Shown here piece after piece: positions 36,515 to 48,255 of a stretch of 64,000 bases of DNA. The position numbers and the translations under genes were made by a program. Origin of the DNA: Calidifontibacillus oryziterrae (lineage in GTDB: Bacteria; Bacillota; Bacilli; Bacillales; Bacillaceae_J); contig NZ_KB223527.1 in NCBI RefSeq assembly GCF_000331575.1, positions 1,275,842 to 1,339,841 of the forward strand, in the 5' to 3' direction. The notes beneath the pieces were generated by a model. It had not been told where the DNA came from. It worked only from the letters and a program-made list of their open reading frames with translations, and ran no database searches. Positions within the stretch are counted from its first letter, which is position 1; every line of letters starts with the position of its first letter.

Positions 36515-36561
36515 AAAAATAAAAAAGAGCTAACGATAGAAAATAACCTATCATTACCTCT
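36515..36561 (-). terminator. Expression-platform terminator of the lysine riboswitch
   Basis: Minus strand AGAGGTAATGATAG pairs with CTATCGTTAGCTCT (one mismatch, one G-U) around an 8-nt loop, followed by TTTTTTATTTTTT. The 3' arm TTAGCTCT is also complementary to the AGAGCTA at the 3' edge of the aptamer, giving a possible switch. Confidence 0.9.
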
Positions 36562-36583
36562 GTAATGTCATGTTATCCTCCAT

Positions 36584-36776
36584 CCCGATCAGTAGCTCTC
36601 CGCCGTGAACTTAAATTGATGTTTACAGCGACAATATTACTCTTATTTAAAGTAATACCAGTAGAAAATGATCCGACATCAAATTCTACTTCGGCACGCA
36701 ACCCTTTCGCTAGCAATCATCGTTGTCATCCTCATACTAGTTACTAATGTTACATGCACCTCTACCCCATCGCAAT
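36584..36776 (-). ncRNA. Lysine riboswitch (L box)
   Basis: On the minus strand the conserved elements occur in order: GATGGGGTAGAGGTGCA, GAAAGGG...GCGTGCCGAAG, a P3-type arm around GTCGGATCATTTTCTACTGG, and the closing GGAGAGCTACTGATCGGG. The spacing matches the B. subtilis lysC leader. A sigma-A promoter lies about 40 bp upstream and an intrinsic terminator downstream, so lysine should switch the permease off. Confidence 0.94.
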
Positions 36777-36816
36777 GATAAGGTCGATGTATTTAGTTTT
36801 ATTGATATTCCAATAT

Positions 36817-36845
36817 AGTATACAAGAATACTAACCATTCCGCAA
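36817..36845 (-). promoter_or_regulatory. Sigma-A promoter of the lysine riboswitch transcript
   Basis: TTGCGG (36840-36845), 17-nt spacer, TATACT (36817-36822) on the minus strand. It is correctly placed upstream of the aptamer. Confidence 0.75.
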
Positions 36846-36886
36846 CGAGAATTTTTATAGAACAATGGAACATATCTTTATTTTTA

Positions 36887-37642
36887 TTATGGTAATGGCG
36901 CTTCAATGGAAGCCTCTCCACCTTCACCGGTATTATAGAAATAAGGTACCTCTGAATGAATTCCACGGATATCTAAAGGTATTTGCGTTGATACCTTAAC
37001 AGTTGAAGACTCAAACGGAATGGTAACGCGAACATTAACCTCGACTAAGATGAAAAGCTCTAGTAACATATTATTAATGCCCCACTCGGTTAGATTTTTT
37101 ACAACATCAGTATTCACATCACCCACAACGGATAATCGTACCGGGACGACTGGACCAAGGTTAGCTAATAGAACATTTTGTGTAGCTTGACCTAAAGGTA
37201 TTTCGACAATAACACCTTTTTGCTTCGATTTTGATGGCACTTGACCCTCATCAGGTGACAACGCCGGTGGCGGAACTATGCCCTCTTCAATATCATGCAA
37301 ATAGGTTTGAACAGTATTTGTCACTTCCTTTAGGAAACTCCTCATTACCGCCGTATTCCAGCCAATCGTAGATACTCTACCATCTTCAGATTTTTCTATT
37401 ATCACTAACTCTTCAATATTTTCGTCCTCTAAAAGTTTATTATAAACGGCTTCATTGATGGCCATCGTAGCAATTTGGTGTGTCTTACTTTCGGCTATGC
37501 TCATTAAAGTAGGCTGTATTCCTTTATTAATGATCCACAAGCCTTGAAAAGTGAATAGAAAAAAAATTATGAATGTAATTATAAAAACATATCGAAAAGG
37601 CAAAGGTCCTTTTCGGGGTAAGCGCCTCTTTATTCTCGCCAA
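36887..37642 (-). CDS. yunB: Sporulation protein YunB
   Basis: 251-residue membrane-anchored protein: a basic N-terminus (RIKRRLPRKG), one hydrophobic helix (about 18-40), then an extracytoplasmic domain with AESKTHQIATMAINEAVY and LGQATQNVLLANLGPVVPVR. B. subtilis yunB is a mother-cell sporulation gene. The start is TTG 37642, with AGGGGGG about 7 nt upstream. It lies just downstream of the HD-GYP gene, separated by 49 bp, so they may be cotranscribed. Confidence 0.92.
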   Translation of the reverse strand: MARIKRRLPRKGPLPFRYVFIITFIIFFLFTFQGLWIINKGIQPTLMSIAESKTHQIATMAINEAVYNKLLEDENIEELVIIEKSEDGRVSTIGWNTAVMRSFLKEVTNTVQTYLHDIEEGIVPPPALSPDEGQVPSKSKQKGVIVEIPLGQATQNVLLANLGPVVPVRLSVVGDVNTDVVKNLTEWGINNMLLELFILVEVNVRVTIPFESSTVKVSTQIPLDIRGIHSEVPYFYNTGEGGEASIEAPLP

Positions 37643-37691
37643 TGGAAATCCCCCCTCTAAACAAGTGTATGTTTGAAAAGGGGGGACTATT

Positions 37692-38792
37692 TCATTTTTT
37701 AGACATTAAAGAAGTATCAGTCTCAACGATAACTACTGCTAATTCATCCTTTAAATCCAGCTCATACGTTGCTTCGATAATTTTTCCATCATGATCAAAA
37801 ATCCTTATTACCGGGCGATCACTTAAGCCGGGATTTTGGCGAATAACAACACCCCTTCGACCATCACTTAAGCGAACGGTTAACCCTACAGGATAAGCAG
37901 CAATTGCACGTCTAAATGCTTCTACCATATGGATCTCAAATTTAGTGCCCGCCCCCGCATACAATATTTCAAGACCTTCTTGCGGAAGCATCGCCTTTCG
38001 ATATACACGATTGGATGTAACAGCATCGTATACATCCGCAATCGCTAATATTCGACTATAATAATGAATATCTGCACCGGCTAAACCACGCGGATATCCA
38101 CTCCCATCCAATCTTTCATGGTGCTGATAAGCACAATGGGCTGCTGTTAACGGAATGTTAGGAACGTGGCGCAACAAACTAAAACCATCTTCGGCATGCT
38201 TTTTTATGACATCAAATTCATCATTTGTTAGCTTTCCCGGCTTGGATAAGATTTCTGAAGGTACGACCCGCTTTCCAACATCATGAAGCATCGCTCCCAT
38301 CCCAAGTTCTTCTAATTGCCTATAGGACAAATTAAGCTCCATTCCTAAAGCAAGGGAATAAATCGTAACATTTAAAGAATGTGTAAAAATATAATTGTCA
38401 TATGCGCAAACATCAGCTAATAAAGAAATTACATCTTTGTGACTTTTCACTTGTGACAAAATATCCCTTACAACAATCGAAAACTTCTTAGCAAGCCTAT
38501 CAAAAACAAAGGTTTTCGCTAACCGTCGCTCATCCTTGACAATATCAAAGGTTTCCTGTATCGTTTCGATCGCTTCTCTACGAGAGCGCTCAGAAATTGG
38601 CTCATGTATCTCTATATCATCAGTTTGTGGATCCTCGATGTATACATAGGTAATTCCTAGGTCTATTAAACGATCAATCATTCGTTTAGTTAGTGGTACA
38701 CCCTCACTTATAAGAACCTGCCATTTTTCATTAAAAATTGACTTCCCTAATGTCATGTTTTCTTGTAGATAATTCGTTGATATTAATCTCAT
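37692..38792 (-). CDS. HD-GYP domain phosphodiesterase
   Basis: 366 residues. The N-terminal 100 residues form a region typical of DUF3391-like HD-GYP proteins (ITYVYIEDPQTDD). The HD-GYP domain has His138, the HD pair His170-Asp171 (MLHDVGKR), HHERLDGSGYPRGL at 224-237 (the GYP motif) and Asp253. The C-terminal 80 residues are beta-rich (VRLSDGRRGVVIRQNPGL). All metal ligands of cyclic-di-GMP phosphodiesterases appear present, but activity is inferred. SD GGGGAAGG precedes the ATG. Confidence 0.92.
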   Translation of the reverse strand: MRLISTNYLQENMTLGKSIFNEKWQVLISEGVPLTKRMIDRLIDLGITYVYIEDPQTDDIEIHEPISERSRREAIETIQETFDIVKDERRLAKTFVFDRLAKKFSIVVRDILSQVKSHKDVISLLADVCAYDNYIFTHSLNVTIYSLALGMELNLSYRQLEELGMGAMLHDVGKRVVPSEILSKPGKLTNDEFDVIKKHAEDGFSLLRHVPNIPLTAAHCAYQHHERLDGSGYPRGLAGADIHYYSRILAIADVYDAVTSNRVYRKAMLPQEGLEILYAGAGTKFEIHMVEAFRRAIAAYPVGLTVRLSDGRRGVVIRQNPGLSDRPVIRIFDHDGKIIEATYELDLKDELAVVIVETDTSLMSKK

Positions 38793-39136
38793 ATATTTCC
38801 TTCCCCAAGTTGAAGCTATTCATGAGTGTTTGCTTGTTATTAACCTGATGCCAGTTTCAATAACTCACGTCTATATATTTTCTATTTAGTATAATTGATA
38901 TTATACTAAAATTGTCTACACATTTCGAAATTTATCGAATCTTGTAGAAAAATGGGTTTGTTTGTATAATTAACTTACAAAATATTTACCATTATTACTA
39001 TTCTAGTAGCATTTACTTAGGGGGAATTTAAAATCCTGTTGACGAATAACATATCAAACAGAACCAACAGGAAATAATTTGTATATTTTTGTCACATTTT
39101 CTCAAATATTGTAAGAGTTCTTTCAAAACCATATCA
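38793..39136 (-). terminator. Gap before the HD-GYP gene, with a yunC terminator hairpin
   Basis: 344 bp. The recognisable element is an inverted repeat at 39034-39041/39065-39072 (TCCTGTTG/CAACAGGA on the plus strand), followed on the minus strand by TTTTAAATT, a plausible terminator for yunC. The remainder is AT-rich and should contain the HD-GYP promoter. I see no small gene. Confidence 0.5.
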
Positions 39137-39439
39137 CTAAAGCATTTTTAGCATAGCTTCCTTCCCAATCATGCCAGCTGTAATTCCGTGTTTTTCGGCC
39201 TCGATAGTAACTGACTCTAACGGCGCTTCTAACAGCTGTTCAATTGTTCGCACCCCAACAGCACGACCAGCAATAATCCCTCTATCCTTCAACTTTTCAT
39301 TTAACAACCCAATATCTAAAGCCCCACACATTATATAGCCATTATCACAAGCTACTGCCAATAAATTGGTTTTCGGTAATGCCACGGTAATCGCAGTAAA
39401 TTGTTGATCATTTATTTTAATCGGCTCCATTTTAATCAT
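39137..39439 (-). CDS. yunC: YunC family protein (DUF1805)
   Basis: 100-residue protein of the DUF1805/YunC family, with LLAVACDNGYIMCGALDIG and GIIAGRAVGVRTIEQLLEAP followed by EAEKHGITAGMIGKEAM. Length matches B. subtilis YunC. Function unknown. GGAAAGGAG lies upstream of the ATG at a slightly long spacing. Confidence 0.9.
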   Translation of the reverse strand: MIKMEPIKINDQQFTAITVALPKTNLLAVACDNGYIMCGALDIGLLNEKLKDRGIIAGRAVGVRTIEQLLEAPLESVTIEAEKHGITAGMIGKEAMLKML

Positions 39440-39524
39440 GCTTCTCTAGCACTCTCCTTTCCACTATACTTTATGTCCAACTCAAAAAAACGTGTGGGTG
39501 TTTGTCCGTTTTCCATTTTTTGCC

Positions 39525-39572
39525 GGGGTCAGGAACCTCTATGGCTACCTCTATGGACACCGCCCTAGCACC
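39525..39572. repeat. Intergenic hairpin repeat with 12-bp tandem units, copy 3 (inverted)
   Basis: Read on the minus strand: arm GGTGCTAGGGC, two 12-bp units GGTGTCCATAGA and GGTAGCCATAGA (39550-39561, 39538-39549), then GGTTCCTGACCCC. It has the same architecture as copies at 22522 and 27676 but two units instead of three. It is located between sufB and yunC, which are tandem. Confidence 0.8.
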
Positions 39573-39577
39573 TAAAC

Positions 39578-39616
39578 AACAAAAAACTCGAGACCGGTAT
39601 TCCAGCCTCGAGTTTT
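39578..39616 (-). terminator. Terminator of the suf operon
   Basis: Minus strand AAAACTCGAG pairs with CTCGAGTTTT over a 14-nt loop, then TTGTTGTTT. It starts 20 bp after the sufB stop. Confidence 0.92.
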
Positions 39617-39635
39617 GAGTAGCATATTATATTTG

Positions 39636-41033
39636 TTAACCAATAGAACCTTCCATCTCGAATTTGATTAAGCGGTTCATTTCAACTGCGTATTCCATTG
39701 GAAGCTCGCGCGTAAATGGTTCAATAAAGCCCATTACGATCATTTCAGTTGCTTCTTGTTCAGAGATTCCTCTACTCATCAAGTAGAATAATTGCTCTTC
39801 AGATACTTTCGAAACCTTCGCTTCGTGCTCAAGCGAAATATTTTCGTTTAAAATTTCATTATACGGAATAGTATCTGATTTTGATTTATTGTCCATTATT
39901 AGCGTATCACATTCGACATTAGAACGAGAACCGTCTGCCTTACGTCCAAAGTAAACAACCCCACGATATGTTACATTTCCACCTTGCTTTGAAATTGATT
40001 TTGAGACAATCGTTGATGATGTATTTGGCGCTAAATGAATCATTTTCGCACCTGCATCTTGGTGCTGTCCTTTTCCAGCAATTGCAATCGATAATGTTAA
40101 TCCTCGGGCACCCTCACCCTTCAAAATGCAAGCAGGATATTTCATCGTGAGCTTTGAACCAATATTGCCGTCAATCCATTCCATAATCCCGTTTTCATCA
40201 ACCGTAGTACGCTTCGTAACGAGATTAAAGACGTTGTTCGCCCAGTTTTGAATCGTCGTATAACGACAGCTAGCGTTTTTCTTAACAATAATCTCAACAA
40301 CAGCACTATGAAGTGAATGTGTTGTATAGACAGGTGCAGTACAACCTTCAACATAATGAACGGAAGCATCATCATCAACGATAATTAATGTCCGCTCAAA
40401 TTGTCCCATATTTTCAGAGTTAATACGGAAGTATGCTTGAAGTGGAGTTTCACATTTCACACCCTTTGGAACATAAATGAATGATCCGCCTGACCAAACA
40501 GCTGAATTAAGAGCCGCGAACTTATTGTCTGCAGGTGGAACAACTGTTCCGAAGTACTCTTTGAAAATATCTTCGTTTTCGCGCAACGCAGAATCTGTAT
40601 CCTTAAAGACAATTCCTAATTCCTCAAGGTCTTTTCTCATATTATGATAGACTACCTCAGATTCGTATTGGGCAGACACCCCTGCTAAATACTTTTGCTC
40701 TGCTTCAGGGATTCCTAACTTATCAAACGTATTTTTGATTTCTTCAGGTACTTCATCCCATGACCTTTCCGACTTCTCAGAAGGTTTTACATAATACGTA
40801 ATTTCATCAAAATTTAATTCTGATAAATCGCCACCCCATTGTGGCATTGGAATTTTATAAAATAAGTCTAATGATTTTAAACGAAAATCAAGCATCCATT
40901 GCGGCTCGTTTTTCATCTTTGAGATTTCTTCAACAATCTCTTTCGTAAGACCACGTTTTGATCTAAAAATAGATACGTCCTTATCCTTAAAGCCGTATTT
41001 ATAATCACCGATATCCGGCATTTTTTTTGCCAT
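39636..41033 (-). CDS. sufB: SUF scaffold protein SufB
   Basis: Core scaffold of the SufBC2D Fe-S assembly complex, 465 residues. The beta-helix region is seen around [18 protein letters not shown] and [20 protein letters not shown]. The C-terminal FeS-binding helix region has [15 protein letters not shown] sequence ([20 protein letters not shown]). SD AAGGAGG precedes the ATG. Last gene of sufC-sufD-sufS-sufU-sufB, separated from sufU by an unusual 168-bp gap. Confidence 0.97.
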   Translation of the reverse strand: MAKKMPDIGDYKYGFKDKDVSIFRSKRGLTKEIVEEISKMKNEPQWMLDFRLKSLDLFYKIPMPQWGGDLSELNFDEITYYVKPSEKSERSWDEVPEEIKNTFDKLGIPEAEQKYLAGVSAQYESEVVYHNMRKDLEELGIVFKDTDSALRENEDIFKEYFGTVVPPADNKFAALNSAVWSGGSFIYVPKGVKCETPLQAYFRINSENMGQFERTLIIVDDDASVHYVEGCTAPVYTTHSLHSAVVEIIVKKNASCRYTTIQNWANNVFNLVTKRTTVDENGIMEWIDGNIGSKLTMKYPACILKGEGARGLTLSIAIAGKGQHQDAGAKMIHLAPNTSSTIVSKSISKQGGNVTYRGVVYFGRKADGSRSNVECDTLIMDNKSKSDTIPYNEILNENISLEHEAKVSKVSEEQLFYLMSRGISEQEATEMIVMGFIEPFTRELPMEYAVEMNRLIKFEMEGSIG

Positions 41034-41201
41034 CGTTAAGGTCCCTCCTTATGCTAGTTGATACAACAATTTAGTACCCCCAAAAATAACAAATTTGAAG
41101 CAAGCAGTACTAGAAAACAAGCTTTCGAGTAACAAAGTGTACATTTGGAAGGGTATATGAGTAACTCAGAAAAAGCGCAGTTGACAACGTAATGCAGCTT
41201 A

Positions 41202-44156
<2,955 letters not shown>

Positions 44157-44225
44157 CAATTGTCCTCCTCACTATTAGAGGTTATTCAAAACCAATTTAA
44201 TAAATCAGGCTTAGAACAATCTCTA

Positions 44226-45008
44226 TTACGCTTCTAGCTCTACAGTTTCGTCTTCAATCCCTAGTTCTTTTTTAATCCAGTCATAGCCTTCAGCCTCTAG
44301 ACGCTCAGCTAACTCTGGACCACCAGATTTGACTACGCGCCCTTGCATCATGACATGAACAATATCAGGCGTAATATAATTTAGAAGACGTTGATAGTGG
44401 GTAATCATCAAACATCCAAAATCCTCGTTGCGCATTTCATTAATTCCCTTCGAAACAACCTTTAGGGCATCAATATCTAAACCAGAATCGATCTCATCTA
44501 AAATTGCAATTTTCGGTTGCAGCATCATTAATTGTAAAATTTCATTACGCTTTTTCTCACCGCCTGAAAAGCCTTCGTTTAAATAGCGTTGAGCCATATT
44601 AATATCCATATCTAAAAATTGCATATTTTTATCCATTGTTTTTATAAATTTCATAAGAGAAATTTCATTACCTTCACCACGACGAGCGTTAATAGCTGAA
44701 CGTAAAAAATCTGAAGTCGTTACACCGCTAATTTCACTTGGATATTGCATTGCTAGAAATAAGCCAGCGCGCGCACGCTCATCGACTTCCATCTCCAACA
44801 CGTTTTGACCATCTAATTCAATACTGCCTTTTGTAACGACATATTTTGGATGCCCCATAATAGATGATGCTAACGTGGATTTACCTGTTCCGTTAGGCCC
44901 CATAATCGCATGGATTTCTCCACCTTTAACCTCAAGGTTTACACCTTTTAATATCTCCTTGCCTTCAATCTCAACGTGTAGATCTTTAATTGATAAAGTT
45001 GACGCCAT
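44226..45008 (-). CDS. sufC: SUF ATPase SufC
   Basis: ABC-type ATPase driving SufBCD. 260 residues, starting MASTLSIKDLHVEI. Walker A is GPNGTGKS at 37-44, the signature FSGGEKKRNEI and Walker B AILDEIDSGLD. ATG 45008 has GGAGGT 6 nt upstream; an upstream ATG 13 codons away lacks one. First gene of sufCDSUB, the main Fe-S assembly system of Bacillus. Confidence 0.97.
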   Translation of the reverse strand: MASTLSIKDLHVEIEGKEILKGVNLEVKGGEIHAIMGPNGTGKSTLASSIMGHPKYVVTKGSIELDGQNVLEMEVDERARAGLFLAMQYPSEISGVTTSDFLRSAINARRGEGNEISLMKFIKTMDKNMQFLDMDINMAQRYLNEGFSGGEKKRNEILQLMMLQPKIAILDEIDSGLDIDALKVVSKGINEMRNEDFGCLMITHYQRLLNYITPDIVHVMMQGRVVKSGGPELAERLEAEGYDWIKKELGIEDETVELEA

Positions 45009-45069
45009 GAATATACCTCCAATTTTATCGTAGCCCTTTATTTTCAACGTTTAAAATAAATGACTTTTC

Positions 45070-45093
45070 ATTCTCAATCTATTCTCATTCTAA
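45070..45093 (-). promoter_or_regulatory. Tandem hexamer motif upstream of the suf operon
   Basis: Minus strand reads TTAGAATGAGAATAGATTG then AGAATG, i.e. three GAGAAT/TAGAAT-type hexamers at 6- and 11-bp spacing, 60-85 bp upstream of the sufC start. This resembles Fur-type GATAAT arrays only loosely and could be a regulator site or chance. Confidence 0.3.
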
Positions 45094-45219
45094 TCTTATA
45101 ACATCTGAAAAAACATATCAACCTACAAGATTTATGAAAATATATTTTTTAAACAAAAATGTTTAAAAAATACGCTCTATGTATGAAAAGACCACCTTCC
45201 TATGATAAAACATTTTAAA

Positions 45220-45262
45220 TAAAAAGTAAAAAGTGATCTGATGGTAAAATCAGACCACTTTT
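45220..45262 (-). terminator. Terminator of metNPQ
   Basis: Minus strand AAAAGTGGTCTGAT pairs with ATCAGATCACTTTT (one G-U) over a 6-nt loop, then TACTTTTTA. It lies 33 bp past metQ. Confidence 0.92.
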
Positions 45263-45295
45263 CTAAAGTACGTAAAGTAAAGTTAATTCGATCTA

Positions 45296-46177
45296 TTATT
45301 GTGCAGCCGGAATTACGGCACCATTGTATGTTTCATTTATAAATGCTGCAATCTCTTCTGATTGTAAAACTTCAATTAAAGTTTTAATCTCCTCACGGCT
45401 CTCATCCCCTGACCGAACTGCTACAAGGTTTACATACGGATTGTTTTCAGGTGATTCAACTGCAATCGGATCTTTCGCTGGATCTAGGCCAGCATCCAAA
45501 GCATAATTTGAGTTAATTAACATCGCATCGCCTTCACCGTTTAAATAGGCTTTTGGCAAAAGACCTGGTTCTACATCAGCTATAAATTTCAAATTCTTAC
45601 TGTTTTCTACAATATCATCGATTGTTGCTCCTGTTATATCAATGCCTTCTTTTAGCTTGATTAAGCCTTTTTCCTCAAGCATTGATAGAATACGTCCATG
45701 GTCTGAAATGGAATTACTCATAATAATTTCAGCACCTTCCGGAAGCTCCTCAACAGATTTATATTTTTGTGAATATAAGCCGATTGGCTCAATGTGCACG
45801 CCGCCTGCATTTACAAAATCATATTTAAAGTCTTTCTTTTGTTTTTCTAAATATGGTACGTGTTGGAAATAGTTTGCATCAATTTCTTTATTTTCTAATG
45901 CTTTGTTTGGTAAAACATAGTCTTGGAATGTAATAATTTCAAGCTCAATACCCTTTTCAGCTAAAAGCGGTTGTGCAAATTCTAAAATTTCCGCATGGGG
46001 AACATTTGAAGCACCAACTACTAATTTAACTGGCTCTGTAGATTCTACCGGTTGTTCAGTACCTTCCTGACTTTCCGTCGCAGGAGCTTCACTTTCTTGT
46101 GTAGTGTTGCCACCCCCGCATGCTGCAAGTGCAAAAATTACGAATAACGCACTTAAAGTAAGTATTAATTTTCTCAT
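45296..46177 (-). CDS. metQ: Methionine ABC transporter lipoprotein MetQ
   Basis: Substrate-binding lipoprotein, 293 residues. The lipobox FALAACGGG places the lipidated Cys at residue 20, followed by a Glu/Thr-rich linker and an NlpA-type binding domain (LVVGASNVPHAEILEF, DANYFQHVPYLE). Third gene of metN-metP-metQ. SD AAAGGGAGG precedes the ATG. Confidence 0.95.
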   Translation of the reverse strand: MRKLILTLSALFVIFALAACGGGNTTQESEAPATESQEGTEQPVESTEPVKLVVGASNVPHAEILEFAQPLLAEKGIELEIITFQDYVLPNKALENKEIDANYFQHVPYLEKQKKDFKYDFVNAGGVHIEPIGLYSQKYKSVEELPEGAEIIMSNSISDHGRILSMLEEKGLIKLKEGIDITGATIDDIVENSKNLKFIADVEPGLLPKAYLNGEGDAMLINSNYALDAGLDPAKDPIAVESPENNPYVNLVAVRSGDESREEIKTLIEVLQSEEIAAFINETYNGAVIPAAQ

Positions 46178-46202
46178 TTTTTGTTGCCTCCCTTTTTTCC
46201 TT

Positions 46203-46871
46203 TTATCTTTTATCTATTTTAGAAGTGACAAAGTCACCAATAAACTGAATAACAAATACAATAATCAAAATTAATATCGTTGACACTACCGTTACATCGT
46301 TATGATTGCGTTGGAACCCCTCCATATAAGCTAAATTTCCGAGACCGCCTGCCCCGATAACTCCTGCCATAGCTGTGTAACCAACTAGCGCAATTGCTGT
46401 AACGGTAATTCCTGACACAAGTGCTGGCATCGATTCAGCTAACAATACTTTAAATATGATGGTGCTTGTTTTGGCACCCATCGCCTTTGCAGCTTCAATT
46501 ACACCTTTATCAATTTCCCGCAAAGCAATTTCAACCATACGAGCATAAAACGGGGCGGCCCCGATAATTAATGCTGGTAATGCTGCCTTTGCTCCAAACA
46601 TTGATCCTACTAAAAATGTCGTAAACGGTATGAGTAATATAATAAGGATAATAAATGGTATTGACCGAAAAATATTTACAAACGCTGCAACAATTGAATT
46701 AATCAGTTTGTTTTCCCACATATTTCCTTTTGATGTTAAAAACAGCAGTAGGCCGAGTAAAATACCAAGAAAAAACGTTGCAGCAACGGAAACAGCTGTC
46801 ATGTACAAGGTTTCAACTGTAGCCTCCCACATGTTGTCCCATTTTACATTTGGAAGTAAACTCTCAATCAT
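46203..46871 (-). CDS. metP: Methionine ABC transporter permease MetP (MetI)
   Basis: 222-residue permease with five hydrophobic helices. The ABC-permease EAA loop is GVIEAAKAMGAKTSTIIFKV, and AVGLIGAGGLGNLAY-like sequence (AGVIGAGGLGNLAYMEGF) is typical of D-methionine permeases. It overlaps metN by 8 bp and is 25 bp ahead of metQ. Confidence 0.95.
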   Translation of the reverse strand: MIESLLPNVKWDNMWEATVETLYMTAVSVAATFFLGILLGLLLFLTSKGNMWENKLINSIVAAFVNIFRSIPFIILIILLIPFTTFLVGSMFGAKAALPALIIGAAPFYARMVEIALREIDKGVIEAAKAMGAKTSTIIFKVLLAESMPALVSGITVTAIALVGYTAMAGVIGAGGLGNLAYMEGFQRNHNDVTVVSTILILIIVFVIQFIGDFVTSKIDKR

Positions 46872-47889
46872 TTACAATCACCTCCACTTCCACTTTGCGA
46901 TCGTGGATATAGGTAATTGCTTTTTCTATTTCAGCATGATCACCATCTAAATGTATAAATAGCGTTCCATATGCTCCATTTTGTGTTTGTGAAATTTTGC
47001 CTTGAAGTATATTTACATTGACATTAAATTTGCAAATAATATCATTAATTAATGGCTGTTCCGCATCATCGCCAACAAAGGTCAACTGAATAACTTGTCC
47101 GTTCGGATACTTTGATAGCAAATGCTCAATCGTTTCTTTTGTTTCCTCAGGCTCCGTTACTTGTTTCACAAACCTTTTTGTAATCGCTTGGGTAGGCTTC
47201 CTAAACACTTCTAGCACTGGACCTTGTTCAACTATCCTACCATTTTCCATAACCGAAACACGATGGCAGATTTTGCGAATAACATGCATTTCATGCGTAA
47301 TTAATACAATTGTTAACCCCAGCTTTTCATTAATATCGACTAGCAAATCTAAAATCGAATCTGTCGTTTGCGGATCCAGGGCTGATGTTGCTTCATCACA
47401 CAAAAGAACCTTAGGGCGATTGGCTAACGCTCTTGCAATACCAACACGCTGTTTTTGACCACCGCTTAATTGCGAAGGATACGCATTTTCACGACCCTCG
47501 AGACCAACTAGATTTATTAATTCATTGACCCTTTTGATCCGTTCTGCTTTACTTACTCCAGCAATTTCTAATGGAAAAGCAATATTATCACGAACTGTCC
47601 TTGACCACAGAAGGTTAAAGTGTTGGAAAATCATCCCAATTTCTTGGCGTGCCTTTCGTAATTCACTACCACTAATATTGGTCAAGTCTCTACCTGCAAC
47701 TTCAATAGCTCCAGCTGTAGGCTCTTCAAGTCTATTTAACAATCGAATTAATGTACTCTTTCCTGCACCACTATAACCGATAATGCCATATATTTCGCCT
47801 TGATTAATTGTTAAATCCACGTTATCAACTGCTTTAACATCACCACTGGCTGATTTAAAAACCTTTTCAATTCCCCTTAGTTTAATCAT
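46864..47889 (-). CDS. metN: Methionine ABC transporter ATP-binding protein MetN
   Basis: 341 residues. Walker A is GYSGAGKS at 38-45, signature LSGGQKQRVGIARAL and Walker B VLLCDEATSALD. The C-terminal NIL domain (about 265-341) binds methionine and allows transinhibition. First gene behind SAM riboswitch 47998-48113. Confidence 0.96.
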   Translation of the reverse strand: MIKLRGIEKVFKSASGDVKAVDNVDLTINQGEIYGIIGYSGAGKSTLIRLLNRLEEPTAGAIEVAGRDLTNISGSELRKARQEIGMIFQHFNLLWSRTVRDNIAFPLEIAGVSKAERIKRVNELINLVGLEGRENAYPSQLSGGQKQRVGIARALANRPKVLLCDEATSALDPQTTDSILDLLVDINEKLGLTIVLITHEMHVIRKICHRVSVMENGRIVEQGPVLEVFRKPTQAITKRFVKQVTEPEETKETIEHLLSKYPNGQVIQLTFVGDDAEQPLINDIICKFNVNVNILQGKISQTQNGAYGTLFIHLDGDHAEIEKAITYIHDRKVEVEVIVND

Positions 47890-47953
47890 GCTGTCCCTTC
47901 ACCTTCTCTCATTTCAGTTTTCGACTTGTTAGTTATTAAAGGTACGCAATTAC

Positions 47954-47984
47954 AAAAAGCCTTTCCACAGATAAGTGGAAAGGC
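47954..47984 (-). terminator. SAM-riboswitch terminator of metNPQ
   Basis: Minus strand GCCTTTCCAC pairs perfectly with GTGGAAAGGC over a 6-nt loop, then TTTTTG. It lies 14 bp downstream of the aptamer and 65 bp before metN. Confidence 0.95.
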
Positions 47985-47997
47985 ATAAAATAGCTTT

Positions 47998-48113
47998 CCT
48001 CTCATCTTTCAAAGTTGGATACTTTGTGTGAATTGGCACCATTTCAGGGTCAAACTTGACCTTGACGGTTGCCGGGCTTCATCGGGCACTTCCCTCCACC
48101 TCTCTTGATAAGA
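47998..48113 (-). ncRNA. SAM-I riboswitch (S box) of metNPQ
   Basis: Minus strand: CTCTTATCAAGAGAGGTGGA, GGGA...GCCCGATGAAGCCCGGCAACC, then GGTGCCAATTC and a closing GAAAGATGAGAG. All S-box core elements are in order. SAM should promote formation of the adjacent terminator. Confidence 0.97.
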
Positions 48114-48255
48114 GTATATCATTTTTATTCTATTAAAACGTACCGAACGACTAGAACATGAGCACGGATGAAGTTTAGCATGGATAGAATAAGGTGTCAA
48201 TACTATATCTCAATTATAATTTGATGCGTTATACCATCATTAACGAACAAGTTAA

